Of a stretch of 64,000 nt of DNA, positions 61,609-64,000 are shown in pieces. Source of the DNA: Galaxea fascicularis. Lineage: Eukaryota; Cnidaria; Anthozoa; Scleractinia; Euphylliidae. A model generated the notes under the pieces. That model was not told the DNA's origin. It was given only the letters and a program-made list of their open reading frames with translations, and searched no databases. The stretch spans positions 35,529,297 to 35,593,296 of the forward strand of contig OX419335.1 of the NCBI GenBank assembly GCA_948470475.1, read 5' to 3'. Each line of letters starts with the position of its first letter. Position 1 is the stretch's first letter. Both the position numbers and the translations under genes were made by a program.

Positions 61609-64000
61609 GTAAGATTTCTTTGACCTTGTTAGACGTCCTCTTTTTTGCGTTATTTTAATCAAAATATCCCAATCTCCCTGCTGTCCGATTTACGACGACT
61701 CCAACACTGCATACATTTACTGCTATTGCAAGAACTTGGAGTTGGATTTGTTTTACACTGAGGAGTAAAGAAACCGGTATTAAAAACTTCATAGTTAAGC
61801 TTCTTTGTAGCCACATATATTACTTTTTACCTCGGTTTATAGTTGATTTTCTTTGAGCTTTGGTAAAGAATTGCTGAGACGTAAACTAAGGACAACTTAA
61901 CGCTCCTCTTTCAATATTTTTTTTCCTACCGGGTCAGAAATTTTCCATCCTCGGAGACTCATGGGCAGATAGTCGGGACGGGACGAAGTTGGTAATTTCA
62001 AGCTGAAACATTGCTTTTCTTTACAAGAACAACACTTTGAAATTTGGTCAGATACGCAGCTGGCCCAATGCAGAATTGATAATTCTGTAAAAGTACGATC
62101 AGAGCTGAGATAGGAAATCGATAGCACTGACTTACACGGCGGCCAAGTTGGACCAAAAAGTCAATTAACTTTCAGAAAATTGCGGTTTTGATCTCGTTTT
62201 TTTGCGGAAAAGTGCCACCGAGTTAAAATTGGTTCTGTTTCTTTTTACTTAAACTTTTTTTTCCTAAATTTAATTTTTATTTGTAAATTTGCGTCATGAC
62301 ATTTGATGAAAACAAACATAATTAATGAATTCTGCGAGACTAAACACGAGGGACTAATTTCGGGCAGTTTTGATATTGTCAACTTTATCAGCAAAAGAAT
62401 ATTGAAACAAGCTCAAACTGCATGTGTTTTCTTGTCCCATAAAATTTACGGCTTCGCGAAGGATGCCACAAAACGTCACACATACTCTCACAGATCTTCT
62501 CGGAATGACTCTTACTCAATGTTACTTTGCTTTACGAACAGCGATTTGAAATTTACCAATTTAATCCCACCAAATGACGCGGAGACTAATCCAAATAAAA
62601 TAAAACCATTTGTTTTCGCTTAACGTTTCAATTTTGAATTATCGTAATAAAACCCATATGTAACGTCTTAAATAATTTTGAAGAGAACCTGCGACTTAGT
62701 CCTGCGCTCTGACGATTCGGCAGTCATGAAACTTTGATTTAGTAATTCGTTGACAAGCCACCCAAGAGTAAACTGCATACCTTCAGAACGTTCCGCCAAA
62801 ACACCTGCTTCTGCAGTATTTCCTTCAATTCGATGGTGTCGCTTTTCTTTGAGGTGATTTTTTGAAACTTGTAAGAGATTTTAAACCTATAGATTTCAAC
62901 TTAACAAGATTTTTCGACCTTCTAGCGATTAACTTTCCGCAGGTGTTTGCGACTGGAAGGAAGACAGATAAATTGGTCATTTTTAAGACGCCTAAAATCA
63001 GCAAAAAAATATTTTGAACACTTACACTTTTCAAGACCTTTTATAATAAAAGCACAGTGTGGTAAAAATTTAAAATATCCTGCATTGATCGCATATCGGA
63101 GAAAATATGCATAATTAAGCCCCATTTGCACGACATTCATTTTAGACCCGGCACTCCTAAATTTAGATACGCGGGCCGATAGTTTTGCCACGGCCGCTTG
63201 TTTTTTGGTTATGTAAATGCAAATATGTCGGCATACGGGCCAAGAAAATCAGGCGGACCGAGACCACCTCGTGAGGTGATCCTGGTCCGCCTAAAAAGTG
63301 ACCCGCGTGCCAAAACGAGATTTTGCCAGGCTTCAGTGACTTATTAAGTGACCACAAACTCAATAAGGGATGCGCAAATGCTGTCTCCGTGATTCACTGA
63401 TACAAGTACACACAAAAGAAGAAGTAAGCAATGGTTAACCTAAATTCTGCTGTCGACGCGAGGTAATACAGGGTTATTGCAAGTCGACAGTTTGGAGTAA
63501 CAGCCTTTCAAATCAATGTATCTTGACGAGACATACCTTTAGAAATTTCATGGAGAAGACATTCAGAAGTTACGCGAGTTGGCCTCGAAAATTTGCATAG
63601 CAAAGGTCATCAGTAAAACTTCCTTCGGCCATGTCAAACCAGGCAAAAGAATGGGGATGTCTACCGTACCTCTCTCAATCGCGGAGGCTTTAAACAGCTC
63701 AAAATAGATCTCCATATCTTTCAATTTCATTCTACTGCCGATTATTCATAAGAATTCTATCTTTCTACTTTGAGTTCCACAGAGCTTTAACTTAATTTCA
63801 ATTGGACAAAAATATCTCTTACCCGTTTTAAAAGGATCGCTGGGAGCGTGACGCCGTTGCTTTCACAAATCCTAACTTTTGTCTTCAGTTATGCATGAAT
63901 AAGGTGGTTCAGAGACCTTTAATTATGCTGTCAAATTTTGTTCAACCCAAGCGAATTATGCCAGCCGCTGTAAATATGCCCGGAGGCTCTTTATTTTAAG
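61609..64000. other. No gene recognised to the window end
   Basis: A 106-codon plus frame at 62303-62623 has no known motif. 63251-63293 is a hairpin (AGGCGGACC...GGTCCGCCT with inner CACCTCGTGAGGTG). The remainder is unremarkable A/T-rich sequence, presumably intron or intergenic. Confidence 0.4.

Overview
The window is nuclear DNA of an animal, most likely an anthozoan cnidarian (stony-coral-like). The evidence is spliced genes with GT-AG introns, a cnidarian-type complement C3 gene, an intronless Mab-21/cGAS-like gene, and very dense short foldback transposons, tRNA-derived SINEs and decayed non-LTR retrotransposons. I worked from reading alone, so gene names rest on motifs and exon-by-exon reading frames. 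Species is not determined.

Layout. (1) 1-13.1 kb, + strand: the 3' half of a C3-type complement gene (15 exons, 450-12613). It carries the thioester exon, the catalytic His exon, the CUB/MG8 region with an unusual polybasic insertion, and the C-terminal C345C domain. The 5' half lies outside the window. (2) 13.2-17.1 kb: a mobile-element island with a perfect 142-bp-arm foldback, two 3' fragments of one retroelement each abutting a (TTA)n tract, a broken inverted tRNA-like repeat and several MITEs. (3) 17.2-19.2 kb, + strand: a single-exon 671-residue Mab-21/cGAS-like nucleotidyltransferase with apparently intact catalytic residues. (4) 21.2-38.0 kb, + strand: mitochondrial RNA polymerase POLRMT, complete in about 16 exons, its introns loaded with MITEs and an RT fragment. 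(5) 40.9-47.9 kb, - strand: a compact gene for an N-terminal hydrophobic segment, four thrombospondin type-1 repeats each on its own exon, and a charged repetitive tail. (6) 48.4-64 kb: largely gene-poor, with a retrotransposon tail, a 2.2-kb inverted array of a telomere-like 10-bp satellite, many MITEs, a CTTCGG minisatellite, two copies of a second SINE family and one weak candidate first coding exon near 61.5 kb.

How the genes relate. C3 (extracellular opsonin), the cGAS-like enzyme (possible cytosolic sensor making a nucleotide second messenger) and the TSP1 protein (secreted or surface adhesion) could all serve immunity or cell-surface recognition, while POLRMT is a housekeeping mitochondrial gene. 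No shared regulation is visible. The points most worth following are the C3 polybasic insertion with its neighbouring splice-site duplication, the putatively active cGAS-like enzyme with a long uncharacterised C-terminal extension, the 10-bp/60-bp inverted satellite, and the foldback element just upstream of POLRMT.
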